Below, one piece after another: positions 18,682 to 28,500 of a stretch of 64,000 nt of DNA. The DNA comes from Parvularcula marina. GTDB taxonomy: Bacteria > Pseudomonadota > Alphaproteobacteria > Caulobacterales > Parvularculaceae. Every line of letters begins with the position of its first letter. Position 1 is the stretch's first letter. Both the position numbers and the translations under genes were made by a program. The DNA is taken from NCBI RefSeq assembly GCF_003399445.1, contig NZ_QUQO01000001.1, positions 2,787,001 through 2,851,000 of the forward strand. Reading direction: 5' to 3'. The notes under the pieces are model-generated. The model saw only the letters and a list, made by a program, of their open reading frames with translations, made no database searches and was not told where the DNA came from.

Positions 18682-18831
18682 TCAGCGCTCCTTCGAATTT
18701 GCGCTGATGGTGAAGGACAAACCGATCCCGATGAGCAGCGGTACCCAGATGGGCAGCGTCCCAAGGCCGGGTGCCGCCAGCGCCTCGGCCAGGTGATCGT
18801 CAAAACACCACCACAGGAAAAACATCAGCAT
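18682..18831 (-). CDS. Possible 49-residue single-pass membrane protein
   Basis: A short frame begins MLMFFLWWCF and ends ISANSKER, with a central hydrophobic helix (PIWVPLLIGIGLSFTI). GGAGG lies 9 nt upstream of the ATG at 18829-18831. It fills the otherwise empty gap between the peroxidase and CoA-transferase genes. Nothing is recognised in it. The ribosome site and sensible topology favour a real gene, but length alone keeps confidence moderate. Confidence 0.45.
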   Translation of the reverse strand: MLMFFLWWCFDDHLAEALAAPGLGTLPIWVPLLIGIGLSFTISANSKER

Positions 18832-18898
18832 CAGGTTCGCCCTCCAAGTCTCTCTTCATGATGTGGGGAGGAACCGGGCCAATGCAAAGAGGCGGGGG

Positions 18899-20833
18899 CT
18901 AGTCCTGTCCGCCGGCATCAAGATAGGCCTGAGCTTCTTCGCGTGTTTCGAAGATATGAGGCGCTGATTCCCGCTGGAGAATCTTCTGCAATTTGAGGCG
19001 CATAAAGGCGCTCGTCGTGTATCGCGAAACTGTACTGTAGAACTTCTCCTGCATCTCCTCGGCAAGCGCGCGATAGACATCGGCCACTCGGTCATCGATG
19101 CGGAAAGCGTCGTAATTGACGATGACCGTCACGCGCCGACCAAGTGGCGCACAGCTTTCCTCGACACATCGCCGGATTTCCGAAATCGTCTCGAGCTCCC
19201 GGATCTGCAGCCCCTCGAAATTCAGGAACAGAGTCTTGGCATCTGCATCGAGCTGCACCCGGTGACGAATATCGACATGAAGAAGAAGCCGGTGGAGGTT
19301 CATCGGCGCATCCTCGAACAGGAAAGCAGGCATTGTCGTTTCGGAAATGCTCACCGGTGTGAAACCGAGATGGGCAAGGATATCGCGTTCAAGATCGATA
19401 CCGGGGGCAATCTCGGAAAGGGCGACGCCATTATCCGTCAGGGTAAAGACGCATCGTTCCGTCACATAGAGTACCGGTTGGCTGCGCTCGATGGCCCGTT
19501 TGCCGGAGAAGGTGATCTGCTCGACCCGGGATTTGAACTTCTGGGCTCGCCCCTCATGCAGGATACGGAGTTTGCCGCCCTCGATGTCGATATCGAGCCC
19601 CCCGGCAGTAAAGGTTCCCGCAAAGACGAGCTTGCGAGCATTCTGGCTGATATTGATGAAACCGCCGGCCCCGGTGAGCTTTGCGCCGAAGCGCGAAACA
19701 TTGACATTTCCGTCCCCGTCGCATTCCGCCATGCCGAGACAGGCAAGGTCGAGCCCGCCGCCATCGTAGAAATCGAATTGCTGGTTCTGGGTGATGATGG
19801 CGTCGGTATTTTCCGCCGCCCCGAAATTGAGACCGCTTGCGGGGATCCCGCCGATAACCCCCGGCTCCGTTGTCAGAGTGATGTGGTCAAGAACGCGCTC
19901 TTCCCGCGCGACCTCCGCGACGCCTTCGGGCATGCCGATGCCGAGATTGACCACACCGTTCATCGGGAGCTCGAGAGCACATCGACGGGCGATGATTTTC
20001 CGTATCGAGAGGGGTTGGCTCTCGGTTTCATCGGCCGGCACCCGGAATTCCTGAGCGTAGGCCGGGGAATAGCGAGTGGCATAGGTCTGGGGGTGGTGAT
20101 CGGGTTCAGCAATTATCACGCAATCGACGAGAGCGCCCGGCACTTCCACCTGTCTGGGGTTAAGGGCGCCTGTCTCGGCGATCCGCTCGACCTGAGCGAT
20201 AACGATCCCATTGCTGTTCCTTGCCGCCATGGCCATCGCAAGATTATCAAGGGTGAGGGCTTCGCGTTCCATGGTGATATTGCCGTTCCTGTCCGCCGTC
20301 GTCCCGCGGATAAAAGCGACATTGATCGGAAAAGCCCGGTAGAGCAGCCATTCTTCCCCATGAAGATCAATGAGCTCGACGAGATTATCCTTCGTTGACT
20401 GATTGATACGGCCGCCATCCTGTCGTGGATCGACAAAAGTGCCGAGGCCCACCTTGGTGATGACCCCGGGCTTACCGGCGGCAATATCGCGATAAAGGTG
20501 AGAGATGACCCCTTGCGGCAAATTATAGGCTTCGATCCGATCCTCGAGGGCGAGGCGGCCAATTTTCGGGATGAGACCCCAATGTCCGCCGATGACCCGT
20601 TTCAGGAGCCCGTCATGGCCGAGCCGGTTGAGACCTCGCTCGCCGCCATCGCCCTGGCCCGCCGCAAAAAGGAGGGTAAGGTCCCGAGGCTCGCCCGTGT
20701 CCAGAAAACGCTGCTCGAGCCCCGCAAGCAATTCATCGGGCGTACCGGTTCCGACGAAACCCGAGGTGCAGATCGTATCCCCGTCATGAATGAGTGCGAC
20801 CGCTTCCTCGCGGCTGACGAGCTTATGGCGCAT
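18899..20833 (-). CDS. Acyl-CoA:acetate/3-ketoacid CoA-transferase family protein
   Basis: Both halves of a family I CoA-transferase are fused, as in YdiF or propionate CoA-transferase. The N-terminal half starts [18 protein letters not shown] with [12 protein letters not shown]; the second half carries the catalytic glutamate in TTEPGVIGG near residue 340 and an [11 protein letters not shown] segment. The enzyme would move CoA between short acyl groups and acetate. At 644 residues it has a roughly 120-residue C-terminal extension beyond YdiF's usual length (from about residue 515, [12 protein letters not shown] to the end). It lies upstream of the beta-oxidation genes but is transcribed in the opposite direction. 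Confidence 0.88.
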   Translation of the reverse strand: MRHKLVSREEAVALIHDGDTICTSGFVGTGTPDELLAGLEQRFLDTGEPRDLTLLFAAGQGDGGERGLNRLGHDGLLKRVIGGHWGLIPKIGRLALEDRIEAYNLPQGVISHLYRDIAAGKPGVITKVGLGTFVDPRQDGGRINQSTKDNLVELIDLHGEEWLLYRAFPINVAFIRGTTADRNGNITMEREALTLDNLAMAMAARNSNGIVIAQVERIAETGALNPRQVEVPGALVDCVIIAEPDHHPQTYATRYSPAYAQEFRVPADETESQPLSIRKIIARRCALELPMNGVVNLGIGMPEGVAEVAREERVLDHITLTTEPGVIGGIPASGLNFGAAENTDAIITQNQQFDFYDGGGLDLACLGMAECDGDGNVNVSRFGAKLTGAGGFINISQNARKLVFAGTFTAGGLDIDIEGGKLRILHEGRAQKFKSRVEQITFSGKRAIERSQPVLYVTERCVFTLTDNGVALSEIAPGIDLERDILAHLGFTPVSISETTMPAFLFEDAPMNLHRLLLHVDIRHRVQLDADAKTLFLNFEGLQIRELETISEIRRCVEESCAPLGRRVTVIVNYDAFRIDDRVADVYRALAEEMQEKFYSTVSRYTTSAFMRLKLQKILQRESAPHIFETREEAQAYLDAGGQD

Positions 20834-20904
20834 GGCGTCCTTCCCCCCAATTTTTGGGTGAGTGTAGCCGGAAAGGGCGGAGAGGGTATCGCTTGATGCA
20901 GGGA

Positions 20905-20980
20905 TGGTAGGCCCGGAGGGACTCGAACCCCCAACCTAGCGGTTATGAGCCGCCAGCTCTAACCATTGAGCTACAGGCCC
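20905..20980 (-). tRNA. tRNA with anticodon CAU (Met elongator or Ile2)
   Basis: A full 76-nt cloverleaf with encoded CCA. The anticodon stem GGCGG/CCGCT encloses CTCATAA (anticodon CAT) and the T-loop is TTCGAGT. The anticodon arm and D-arm (TGGTTAGAGC) look more like lysidine-modified tRNA-Ile2 than elongator Met. With this alignment position 1 is G opposite U72, a wobble. Amino-acid identity is therefore left open; it is not an initiator, as it lacks the three G-C anticodon pairs. Confidence 0.88.
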
Positions 20981-21133
20981 CCTTACTCTTCGGAACTGCC
21001 GCAGCCTTCCCGAAAGGGCTTTCCGGCTAGCAGTTTTTATTTGCCCCGCAAAGGCGCGCTTTTCGCCCCTTTGGGACGCGCTGCTTGGCCCCATTGCGTC
21101 CAGTCTTGACAGTGGCTAGATGCACCCCGGAAA

Positions 21134-21150
21134 GGGGTAGACTATACCCC
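21134..21150. promoter_or_regulatory. Inverted repeat in the thiolase promoter region
   Basis: GGGGTA and TACCCC flank a 5-nt spacer, 31 nt before the thiolase start. A TTGACA lies upstream at 21106. It may be an operator for a fatty-acid regulator, but no known consensus was matched. Confidence 0.3.
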
Positions 21151-21181
21151 ACGTCACGTATTTCCCGGGAGGAAGGTTCCG

Positions 21182-22393
21182 ATGACAGACGCCTATATTT
21201 ATGACGCGATCCGCACGCCGCGCGGCAAGGGCAAGCCGGATGGCTCGCTGCATGAGATCACGCCGGTCCAGCTCGGCGCGCAGATCCTGAACGCCGTCAA
21301 GGAGCGCAACAATCTTGGTGACGGGGCGCCTGACGATGTGATCTTCGGTTGTGTCATGCCGGTCGGTGAGCAGGGCGCAAACATCGCGCGGACCTCTGTC
21401 CTCATGTCCGACCTGCCGCAGACGACCTCCGGGGTGCAGGTCAACCGCTTCTGCGCCTCCGCTCTTGAAGCGACCAACATGGCGGCGGCGAAGGTGATGT
21501 CGGGTGAAGCCGACCTTGCGATTGGCGGCGGCGTTGAGGCGATGAGCCGTGTGCCGATGAGTGCCGATGGCGGCGCGCTTCTGTCCGACCCGAATGTCAC
21601 CTTCGAGAATTACGTGGTCCCGCAGGGGATTTCCGCAGACATCATCGCAACGCTTTACGGTATCTCCCGTGATGACGCCGATGCCTATGCCCTTGAAAGT
21701 CACAAGCGCGCAGCGAAAAGCTGGGAGCGCGGCGATTTCAAGAATCAGATCGTCCCGGTGAAAGACGTCATCGGCGAGGTCGTTCTCGACCATGACGAAA
21801 CCATCCGTGCCAATACGGATATGCAGTCGCTCGGCAGCCTCGGCCCGGCCTTCCAGGGTCTCGGCGAGATGATGCCGGGCTTCGACAAGGTCGCGCTGCA
21901 ACGCTACCCGGAGCTTGAGCGCATCAACCACATCCACACTGCCGGCAACTCCTCAGGCATCGTTGATGGCTCGGCTGCTGTCCTGCTCGGCACCAAGGAA
22001 GCGGGCGACAAACTCGGCCTGAAACCCCGCGCGCGGGTCCGGGCCATGGCTTCGATTGGCTCCGAGCCGACGATCATGCTGACCGGCCCGGAATTTGTGA
22101 CCGAGAAAGTGCTCGCGCGCTCCGGCATGTCGAAATCCGACATTGATGTCTGGGAGCTGAACGAAGCCTTCGCCTCCGTCGTCCTGCGCTACATGCAGGC
22201 GATGGATTTGGATCACGACGAGATCAACGTGAATGGCGGCGCCATTGCCATGGGGCACCCGATGGGTGCGACCGGCGCGATGATCCTCGGCACGGCGCTG
22301 GGCGAGCTTGAGCGCACCGGCAAGAGCACGGCCCTCGTCACCCTCTGTATTGGTGGCGGCATGGGCACGGCCACCATCATCGAGCGGGTATAA
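21182..22393 (+). CDS. fadA: Acetyl-CoA acyltransferase (thiolase)
   Basis: A 403-residue thiolase cleaving 3-ketoacyl-CoA in beta-oxidation (or condensing acetyl-CoA). The nucleophilic cysteine sits in [11 protein letters not shown] near residue 91, the GHPMGATGA histidine near residue 360 and the C-terminal catalytic cysteine in [22 protein letters not shown] ribosome site precedes the ATG. The multifunctional hydratase/dehydrogenase follows 26 nt later, the standard two-gene beta-oxidation operon. Substrate length is not determinable. Confidence 0.92.
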   Translation: MTDAYIYDAIRTPRGKGKPDGSLHEITPVQLGAQILNAVKERNNLGDGAPDDVIFGCVMPVGEQGANIARTSVLMSDLPQTTSGVQVNRFCASALEATNMAAAKVMSGEADLAIGGGVEAMSRVPMSADGGALLSDPNVTFENYVVPQGISADIIATLYGISRDDADAYALESHKRAAKSWERGDFKNQIVPVKDVIGEVVLDHDETIRANTDMQSLGSLGPAFQGLGEMMPGFDKVALQRYPELERINHIHTAGNSSGIVDGSAAVLLGTKEAGDKLGLKPRARVRAMASIGSEPTIMLTGPEFVTEKVLARSGMSKSDIDVWELNEAFASVVLRYMQAMDLDHDEINVNGGAIAMGHPMGATGAMILGTALGELERTGKSTALVTLCIGGGMGTATIIERV

Positions 22394-22419
22394 TTCAGGA
22401 AGGAATGAGGAGAGATAAA

Positions 22420-24624
22420 ATGACGTACACAACTTTTTCCTTCGAGACCGATAGCGACGGCATCGCGCTTCTGACGATCGACCTGCCGGGCCAGTCCATG
22501 AATGTCTGGAACCAGGCCCTGATCGATGATTTCGAAAAAGCGGTCGACGAGTTCCTCAGCAATGACGACATCAAGGGTCTTGTCATCACCTCAGGCAAGC
22601 CAAGCGGCTTTCTTGCCGGCGCTGATCTCAACATGCTGTCTGCGATCCCTGCGGATGCGACACCGAAACAGGTGTTTGACGCAAATTTCCGTCTGCAGAG
22701 CTGTTTCCGCAAAATGGAAACCGGCGGGCATTCCGCAAAGGAACTTTCCAAGGGCGCAACAACCAAGCCGGTCGCTTGCGCGGTCAACGGCCTTGCGCTT
22801 GGCGGCGGGATGGAGCTGACGCTCGCCTGCCACTACCGCGTTGCCAGTGACGCCAAGGGCGTGCAGTTCGGCCAGCCGGAAGTCCAGGTCGGGCTGATCC
22901 CCGGCGCGGGCGGCACTCAGCGCATCATGCGTCTGGCGGGCGTTCAGCCGTCGATGACGATCTGCACCCAAGGCAAGCCGATGGATGCCAATGCGGCAAA
23001 GGCGCAAGGCCTGATCCACGAAATTGCGCCTGCGGACGAAATCTTCGCAAAAGCCAAGGAATGGGTGAAAGCCAATCCGAAAACTTCCCAGCCTTGGGAC
23101 AAGAAAGGCTTCAAGATTCCCGGCGGCTCCGGTGCCATGGATCCGCGCGTCGTGCCGATCTTTGCCGGTTCCTCGGCCATGGCGCAGGGGCAGACCAATC
23201 ATAACTACCCGGCCGTTCAGCGTATTCTCTCGGCGATCTATGAAGGCTCCATCGTGCCGATGGACACGGCCCTCCGCCTCGAGAGCAAATATTTCACGCA
23301 ATGCCTGCTTGAGCCGCAAGCCAAGAACATGATCCGCACGCTGTTTGTGAACAAGGGCAAGGCGGAAAAAGGCATGGCGCGGCCTGAAGGTCCGGCCAAG
23401 ACCGAGCTCAAGAAAGTCGGTGTCCTCGGCGCAGGCATGATGGGGGCGGGGATCGCTTATGTGACGGCAAAGGCCGGCATGGAAGTCATCCTGCTCGACC
23501 GCGATCAGGCATATGCCGAAAAGGGCAAGGGCTACTCGGTCAAGCTCAATGAAAAAGGCATTTCACGTGGCAAGCTGACCAAGGAGAAATCCGACGAGAT
23601 GCTGGCCCGGATCACGCCGACCACGGATTATGATCTTCTCAAAGATGTTGACCTCATCATCGAGGCGGTGTTCGAAGATCCGGGCGTGAAGGCCGATGTC
23701 ATCAAGAAGACCGAAGCCGTAATCAAGCCGGATGTCGTCTTTGCGACCAACACCTCGACCATCCCGATCGGCAACCTTGCGAAGAATTCAGAGCGTGCTG
23801 ACCAGTTCATCGGCATTCACTTCTTCTCGCCGGTCGACAAGATGCCGCTGGTCGAGATCATTCCGCATGCGGGTTCGGGCGATGTTTCGCTCGCTGCCGC
23901 CCTCGATTATGTCGGCAAGATCAAGAAGACGCCGATCGTCGTGGCCGATGCTCGCGGTTTCTATTGTAACTCTGTGGTCGTCCCATATCTCAATGAAGCA
24001 GCCCTTATGGTGAAAGAGGGGATCAACCCCGCTCTCATCGACAATGGTTGCGTACATATGGGCATGCCGGTCGGCCCGCTCGCGCTGATGGATGAGACGA
24101 GCCAGGAGCTTGGCTGGTCTATTGCCAAATCCGCAATGCAGGAGGAGGGCGATAACTATCAGTCCTCTGGCGTTGAGGACCTGCTCGAACTCTTTGTCGA
24201 CACGCTTGGCCGTAAGGGCAAGAAGGTTGGCAAGGGCTTTTATGAGTACCCGGAAGATGGCTCGAAGAAATTCCTCTGGCCAGGCCTCACCGAGCATTTC
24301 CCGCGCCTTGAGAACCAGCCTTCCGTTGAGGAAGTGCAGGAGCGCCTGATGTATATCCAGCTGGTGGCGGCAGCGAACATGTATGCCCGCGACGTCGTTC
24401 ATGATCCGGAGTCAGCCGATCTCGGCGCGATTTTCGGCTGGGGCTTCTGCCCGTGGACCGGCGGCCCGATGAGCCATATCGACACGATCGGCCTTAAGAC
24501 ATTTGTCGAGACGGCTGACAAGCTGGCTGACAAGCACGGCGAGAAATTCACCCCGCCGCAACTCTTCCGCGATCTCGCGGCAAAAGGTGAGACGCTTTAC
24601 GGCGCGGCGAAGGCGGCGGCTTAG
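22420..24624 (+). CDS. fadJ: Multifunctional enoyl-CoA hydratase / 3-hydroxyacyl-CoA dehydrogenase
   Basis: A 734-residue bifunctional beta-oxidation enzyme. Residues about 5-190 form the crotonase domain (oxyanion-hole region [11 protein letters not shown] near 65, [15 protein letters not shown] near 128). From about residue 328 comes the NAD-binding dehydrogenase ([18 protein letters not shown]), with catalytic ATNTSTIPI and [13 protein letters not shown], then the C-terminal helical domains. The ATG at 22420 follows GGAGAG; a longer frame starts 15 nt upstream. With the thiolase it forms the FadB-FadA-like fatty-acid oxidation complex. Confidence 0.92.
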   Translation: MTYTTFSFETDSDGIALLTIDLPGQSMNVWNQALIDDFEKAVDEFLSNDDIKGLVITSGKPSGFLAGADLNMLSAIPADATPKQVFDANFRLQSCFRKMETGGHSAKELSKGATTKPVACAVNGLALGGGMELTLACHYRVASDAKGVQFGQPEVQVGLIPGAGGTQRIMRLAGVQPSMTICTQGKPMDANAAKAQGLIHEIAPADEIFAKAKEWVKANPKTSQPWDKKGFKIPGGSGAMDPRVVPIFAGSSAMAQGQTNHNYPAVQRILSAIYEGSIVPMDTALRLESKYFTQCLLEPQAKNMIRTLFVNKGKAEKGMARPEGPAKTELKKVGVLGAGMMGAGIAYVTAKAGMEVILLDRDQAYAEKGKGYSVKLNEKGISRGKLTKEKSDEMLARITPTTDYDLLKDVDLIIEAVFEDPGVKADVIKKTEAVIKPDVVFATNTSTIPIGNLAKNSERADQFIGIHFFSPVDKMPLVEIIPHAGSGDVSLAAALDYVGKIKKTPIVVADARGFYCNSVVVPYLNEAALMVKEGINPALIDNGCVHMGMPVGPLALMDETSQELGWSIAKSAMQEEGDNYQSSGVEDLLELFVDTLGRKGKKVGKGFYEYPEDGSKKFLWPGLTEHFPRLENQPSVEEVQERLMYIQLVAAANMYARDVVHDPESADLGAIFGWGFCPWTGGPMSHIDTIGLKTFVETADKLADKHGEKFTPPQLFRDLAAKGETLYGAAKAAA

Positions 24625-24658
24625 GCCGCCCCAACGCTACAACTGCTCAGATAAAAAT

Positions 24659-24697
24659 GGAGCGCGGTCGTGTCTCTTCCCAGTCACGCCGCGCTCC
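24659..24697 (-). terminator. Strong hairpin with U-tract on the minus strand, no minus-strand gene upstream
   Basis: GGAGCGCGG pairs with CCGCGCTCC, and CGTG/CACG pairs inside it. On the minus strand the stem is followed by ATTTTTAT, a typical intrinsic terminator tail. On the plus strand it could also serve the fatty-acid operon ending at 24624, but lacks a U-tract there. Confidence 0.5.
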
Positions 24698-24867
24698 ACG
24701 AGCTTCAGACGATCGCTACCGACGCCTGAGATCTGCTCTCCCCGACCCTTGGGCCTGACCCTGATTTGCCGAAGGGGGCGGCAATAGCATTGTAAAAATC
24801 CGACATTTGGTGAGAATGCGCTTAGTGACGGAGCGATCATGGCCAATTCGGCCTGATAGTTAGTGCT

Positions 24868-25713
24868 ATGGTACAATTGCGTTATTTCGAGCCGGCGCCT
24901 GCCGCGCGGCCGCACATCTCCTGTCTTTACAGCTTCTCCACGCCCTTCGCGATGACCGATATGTTGCGCGCAGAGGTCCCTAATCTGCGGATATTCCTCA
25001 AAGGTGGCGTGACGGTTACGAGGGCAGGCGAGCGGCGGACATATCGCGCGCCGGTCATCCTTTTGTGCGGTCCGACCATGAATGCCGGGACGATCGAGAT
25101 GTGGCCGGACACGACGCTGATCGGCGCCTCGATCCTGCCGGCGGGGTGGCATGCCTGTTTCGGCCTTGATGCCTCAGAGATGACCAATCGCTTTGAGGAT
25201 TGTGAGGGGATTGCGCCGGTACTCCTGAAAAGCGTGCTCGACGCGATGCAGGAGGCGTCAACGCCGGAAGTCGCGATCGCATATCTCGAACATGCGCTTG
25301 TGAGATTGGGCGCACAGCGGGAAGCACGGCAGCAGCCCTTTATCGACGCCGCGTCCATTTGGCTGGCCACGGGGAATATCAGTCAGGTCGATAATCTCCT
25401 TGCTGAGGCGGATCTGTCCCAGCGGCAGGTCGAGCGTCTCTGTCATCGTTATTTTGGCGGATCCCCCAAACGGCTTCAGCGGAAATTCAGGACACTGAGG
25501 GCCAATAATGCGCTGGTCTGGAATGACCTGACCGATTGGCGAGATGCGGCGGGTGAGGATTATTACGATCAGTCTCACTTCATCCGGGACTTCAAGGAAT
25601 TCATCGGCTTCACGCCGAAGCAGTTCTCGAATGAATACCGCGCATTGATGCGTTCTGCCCTGGTGCTGCGCCGGACGATCCAGCACGTCCATCCGATCAG
25701 CCTGGTCGCATGA
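24868..25713 (+). CDS. AraC-family transcriptional regulator
   Basis: A 281-residue regulator. The C-terminal third (about residues 170-275) is an AraC/XylS double helix-turn-helix: LAEADLSQRQVERLCHRYFG and then DYYDQSHFIRDFKEFIGFTPKQF, the second being the conserved signature. The N-terminal part resembles the DUF6597-like effector region (PAARPHISCLYSF). Target genes are unknown; the adjacent beta-oxidation operon is one candidate. It is convergent with the pseudouridine synthase gene. Confidence 0.88.
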   Translation: MVQLRYFEPAPAARPHISCLYSFSTPFAMTDMLRAEVPNLRIFLKGGVTVTRAGERRTYRAPVILLCGPTMNAGTIEMWPDTTLIGASILPAGWHACFGLDASEMTNRFEDCEGIAPVLLKSVLDAMQEASTPEVAIAYLEHALVRLGAQREARQQPFIDAASIWLATGNISQVDNLLAEADLSQRQVERLCHRYFGGSPKRLQRKFRTLRANNALVWNDLTDWRDAAGEDYYDQSHFIRDFKEFIGFTPKQFSNEYRALMRSALVLRRTIQHVHPISLVA

Positions 25714-25716
25714 CCC

Positions 25717-26370
25717 TCAGAAAGGGCAGGGTGCGGTAAAGCTCATCCGTTCGCCATTCGCGGGGTGGGTGAGGGTCAGTACCTCAGCATGAAGAAGAAG
25801 GCGCGGGCTGGCAGCGCGGGCTTCCCCATCGGCATACCATTCATCCCCGAGGATCGGATGGCCAAGCTCTTTCATGTGAAGGCGCAACTGGTGCGACCGC
25901 CCGGTGATGGGTGTAAGGGCAAGACGCGTCTTGTCGCCTTCGCGCGTGAGCACCTCCCAATGAGTGACGGCTGGGCGGCCCCTTTCATGGCAGATCATCT
26001 GCAGCGGCCGGTTTGGCCAATCGCAGCGTATGGGGAGGTCCACAGTGCCCTTGTCTTCCGCCACATCGCCCCAGACAACAGCGATATAGCGCTTCTCCGT
26101 CTGCCGCTTTTCGAATTGCAGTCCCACCGCGGCGAGGTTTTCCTTGCCGCGCGGCATGACAATGACGCCGCTCGTCGCCATGTCGAGCCGGTGGGCGACT
26201 AGCGTATTGCCGAACCGTTCCGCCGCGCGCGTCTCAAGACTATCCCGGCTGACATTGCCGGGCACGGATAAAAGACCTGCCTGCTTGTTGAGCACAATCA
26301 GCGCGTCGTCCCCATAAAGAACGTCAAGCCATGGCTCTGTCGGCGGATGGTAGTCGGGGAGGGGCTTCAC
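25717..26370 (-). CDS. RluA-family RNA pseudouridine synthase
   Basis: A 217-residue enzyme isomerising uridine in rRNA or tRNA. The catalytic aspartate lies in HRLDMATSGV, motif III is TGRSHQLRLHMKELGHPILGD, and VLNKQAGLLSVPG opens the catalytic domain. No S4 domain is present, like RluA itself. The start is GTG at 26368-26370, overlapping the stop of the upstream gene by 4 nt (GTGA), implying coupled translation. Confidence 0.9.
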   Translation of the reverse strand: MKPLPDYHPPTEPWLDVLYGDDALIVLNKQAGLLSVPGNVSRDSLETRAAERFGNTLVAHRLDMATSGVIVMPRGKENLAAVGLQFEKRQTEKRYIAVVWGDVAEDKGTVDLPIRCDWPNRPLQMICHERGRPAVTHWEVLTREGDKTRLALTPITGRSHQLRLHMKELGHPILGDEWYADGEARAASPRLLLHAEVLTLTHPANGERMSFTAPCPF

Positions 26371-27302
26371 TTAGATGCCGTCTCCGCGCCTTTGATCACC
26401 TTATCGACGTCCCCTGCAACGTCGTTGGGCACGAGGAAGGTGAGATTATACTGCGCAACCTTCCAGCCCTCATCGGTACGAAGAAGGACGCCACTGCCGC
26501 GAGTATTGGAATAACGCTCATGGCTGAGAACTTCATCGAACCAGGCGACGTTCTTCATCGGCCCTAGGACGATTTCGCGGCTGACAGGGGTGTATGTCCA
26601 CCCCTCGCCATCGGCAAAAGCGGGAGCGGCATATGTGCGGAACTCTTCCATGTTCCAGCGCTCGGTCTCGTCGGTGCCAAAGAACATGGCATCATCCGTA
26701 TAAAGGGAGAAATACTCATCCAGCACGCCGGTGGAAGCGTATCCATGCAGTCTGTCGAGCGTTTCGGCTACTGCGGCAGTCTCTACCTCGGCGCCAGTCT
26801 TGTCCGCCTGTAACGCCATGCGCATTGGATCATAAATCGCATTGGGGAAGGGGACGCCCATCACAAGCTGTCTGATCTTCCAGCCTTTATCCGTATGGAT
26901 CATGACGCCGGTCGGACGCAGCGTGTAATCGGTCGTGTTGAAGTGGCTGCGCTCAGCGAACCATGCGGTCTTTCCGTCCGGCGACAGCGTGATACGCCGG
27001 TCGAGGACGTTGAAGTCCCAGCCCCGCCCGGCATCAAAGCCTTCTTTCACATCAACTGAGAACTCTTCATACGGCCAGTCTTCGGTGGCGTCGGTGCCAT
27101 AGAAGCGGGCATCACTTGTGAAAAGGGCGATCCAGCGATCATAATCCGCCGCTGCAGCAGCGTCATAGAACTCATCAAGTACGGCTTCGGCGGCGGAGGT
27201 GTCCGTGCTTTCAGCCGTTTGGTTGGTCGACTCTCGGGTCTCGGGCGAGGGGCCGCAAGCAACCAGCCCGATCATCGAAACAGCGATCAATAACAGTCTC
27301 AT
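26367..27302 (-). CDS. Lipoprotein with two tandem NTF2-like (SnoaL-type) domains
   Basis: A 311-residue protein with a lipoprotein signal (lipobox LVAC at about residues 13-16). Two similar NTF2-like halves follow: residues about 40-150 (LDEFYDAAAAADYDRWIALFT, GTDATEDWPYEEF, AWFAERS) and 175-300 (LDRLHGYASTGVLDEYFSLYT, GTDETERWNMEEF, AWFDEVL). Each has the SnoaL-like cone fold pattern. The internal duplication is visible by eye. Function is unknown; it may bind a small hydrophobic ligand in the periplasm. Confidence 0.8.
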   Translation of the reverse strand: MRLLLIAVSMIGLVACGPSPETRESTNQTAESTDTSAAEAVLDEFYDAAAAADYDRWIALFTSDARFYGTDATEDWPYEEFSVDVKEGFDAGRGWDFNVLDRRITLSPDGKTAWFAERSHFNTTDYTLRPTGVMIHTDKGWKIRQLVMGVPFPNAIYDPMRMALQADKTGAEVETAAVAETLDRLHGYASTGVLDEYFSLYTDDAMFFGTDETERWNMEEFRTYAAPAFADGEGWTYTPVSREIVLGPMKNVAWFDEVLSHERYSNTRGSGVLLRTDEGWKVAQYNLTFLVPNDVAGDVDKVIKGAETASK

Positions 27303-27317
27303 TCGACCTCTCCTGTC

Positions 27318-28421
27318 CTAACGCACGATCGTCAGCTTTTCGGCCGCGCGCGTCACCCCGGTATAGAGCCATTTCAGGCGATCCTCGCGGAAGGCATAGC
27401 TTTCGTCAAAAAGGACGACATCGTCCCACTGGCTACCTTGCGCCTTGTGAACGGTAAGGGCGTAGCCGAAATCAAATTCATCCGAGTTCCGTCTTTTCTG
27501 CCACGGAATATCTGCCGCGCCGCCCTTGAAGAATTCGGGCAAAACCTGCACGCGCGCGGTTCGTCCGCCATCTTCGGGGATGAGGTCGAGCCGCAGCTTG
27601 CCGCGCTTGCGGCCATGCCGGGACATCACCGTCCACATGCCGCCATTCAGAAGGCCTTTCTGCTTGTTGTTCCGTAGGCAGACGAGACGCTCCCCGACCC
27701 AGGGTTCATCCCCGTCAAAGCCGTTGATCTCGCGCAGGCGCTGGTTATAGCGCGCGCGGGTGCGGTTGGTTCCGACCAGCACCTGATCGGCATTCGTCAC
27801 GATATCGGGATCGAGATCACGCTTGGAGACGATCCTTGCCGCGCCATAATCGCCGGGTTCGGGGATCTCCCCCTGCCGGATCTGCATGGACAGATGAATG
27901 ATCGGATTGTCCGCTGCCTGACGATGCACCTCTGTCAGCATGATGTCCGGTTCGGCGTCGGTGAAATAGCCGCCGCCCTTGACCGGGGGGAGCTGGGCGG
28001 GATCGCCCAGCACTAGGACAGGCGCACCGAAAGAGAGAAGATCGCGGCCCAGCTCCTCATCCACCATTGAGCATTCATCGATGATGATGAGCGCAGCATC
28101 TCCCGCCGGGGCATCTCGGCGGATCGTGAATTGCGGGCCGTCCTCGCCGGGGTCCTCGCCCTCTGCCGTAGCCGGACGATAGATCAGCGAATGGATCGTC
28201 TGCGCGCCCGTGCAGCCCTTTTGACGCAATACATGCGCGGCCTTGCCGGTGAAGGCGCCGAAGACCACTTCGCCATCGACATGTTCGGCGAGGTGCCGGG
28301 CAAGGGTCGTCTTGCCGGTGCCAGCAAAACCGAACAGCCGGAAGACCTGCGCCTCTCGCCGACCATTGAGCCATTTCGACGCGGCTTTGAGCGCATCATC
28401 CTGTTGGGGGGACCATTTCAT
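27318..28421 (-). CDS. RecD-like superfamily 1 DNA helicase
   Basis: A 367-residue ATPase beginning MKWSPQQDDAL. Walker A is GFAGTGKTTLARHL near residue 32, Walker B is IIDECSMVD near 116, and the C-terminal UvrD_C_2 motif is FDFGYALTVHKAQGSQW near 315. It lacks the N-terminal part of full RecD, as in the short RecD-like/Dda-type helicases. The ATG at 28419-28421 follows AGGTGAACGG; the frame extends 21 codons further upstream. A divergent PfpI gene lies 79 nt away. Confidence 0.88.
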   Translation of the reverse strand: MKWSPQQDDALKAASKWLNGRREAQVFRLFGFAGTGKTTLARHLAEHVDGEVVFGAFTGKAAHVLRQKGCTGAQTIHSLIYRPATAEGEDPGEDGPQFTIRRDAPAGDAALIIIDECSMVDEELGRDLLSFGAPVLVLGDPAQLPPVKGGGYFTDAEPDIMLTEVHRQAADNPIIHLSMQIRQGEIPEPGDYGAARIVSKRDLDPDIVTNADQVLVGTNRTRARYNQRLREINGFDGDEPWVGERLVCLRNNKQKGLLNGGMWTVMSRHGRKRGKLRLDLIPEDGGRTARVQVLPEFFKGGAADIPWQKRRNSDEFDFGYALTVHKAQGSQWDDVVLFDESYAFREDRLKWLYTGVTRAAEKLTIVR

Positions 28422-28500
28422 TCCGTTCACCTGCCGCTTTTCCGGAACCCGGGCAAGCGGCACCCGTTGGTTTTCATGTAGCAATCAAGAGGAGATTTCC

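Noticed and set aside
19262-20398. 378-residue plus-strand frame
   Set aside because: Antisense to the CoA-transferase gene; no recognisable motifs.
24637-25152. 171-residue minus-strand frame across the araC start
   Set aside because: Composition is typical of a shadow frame and it runs through the terminator-like hairpin.
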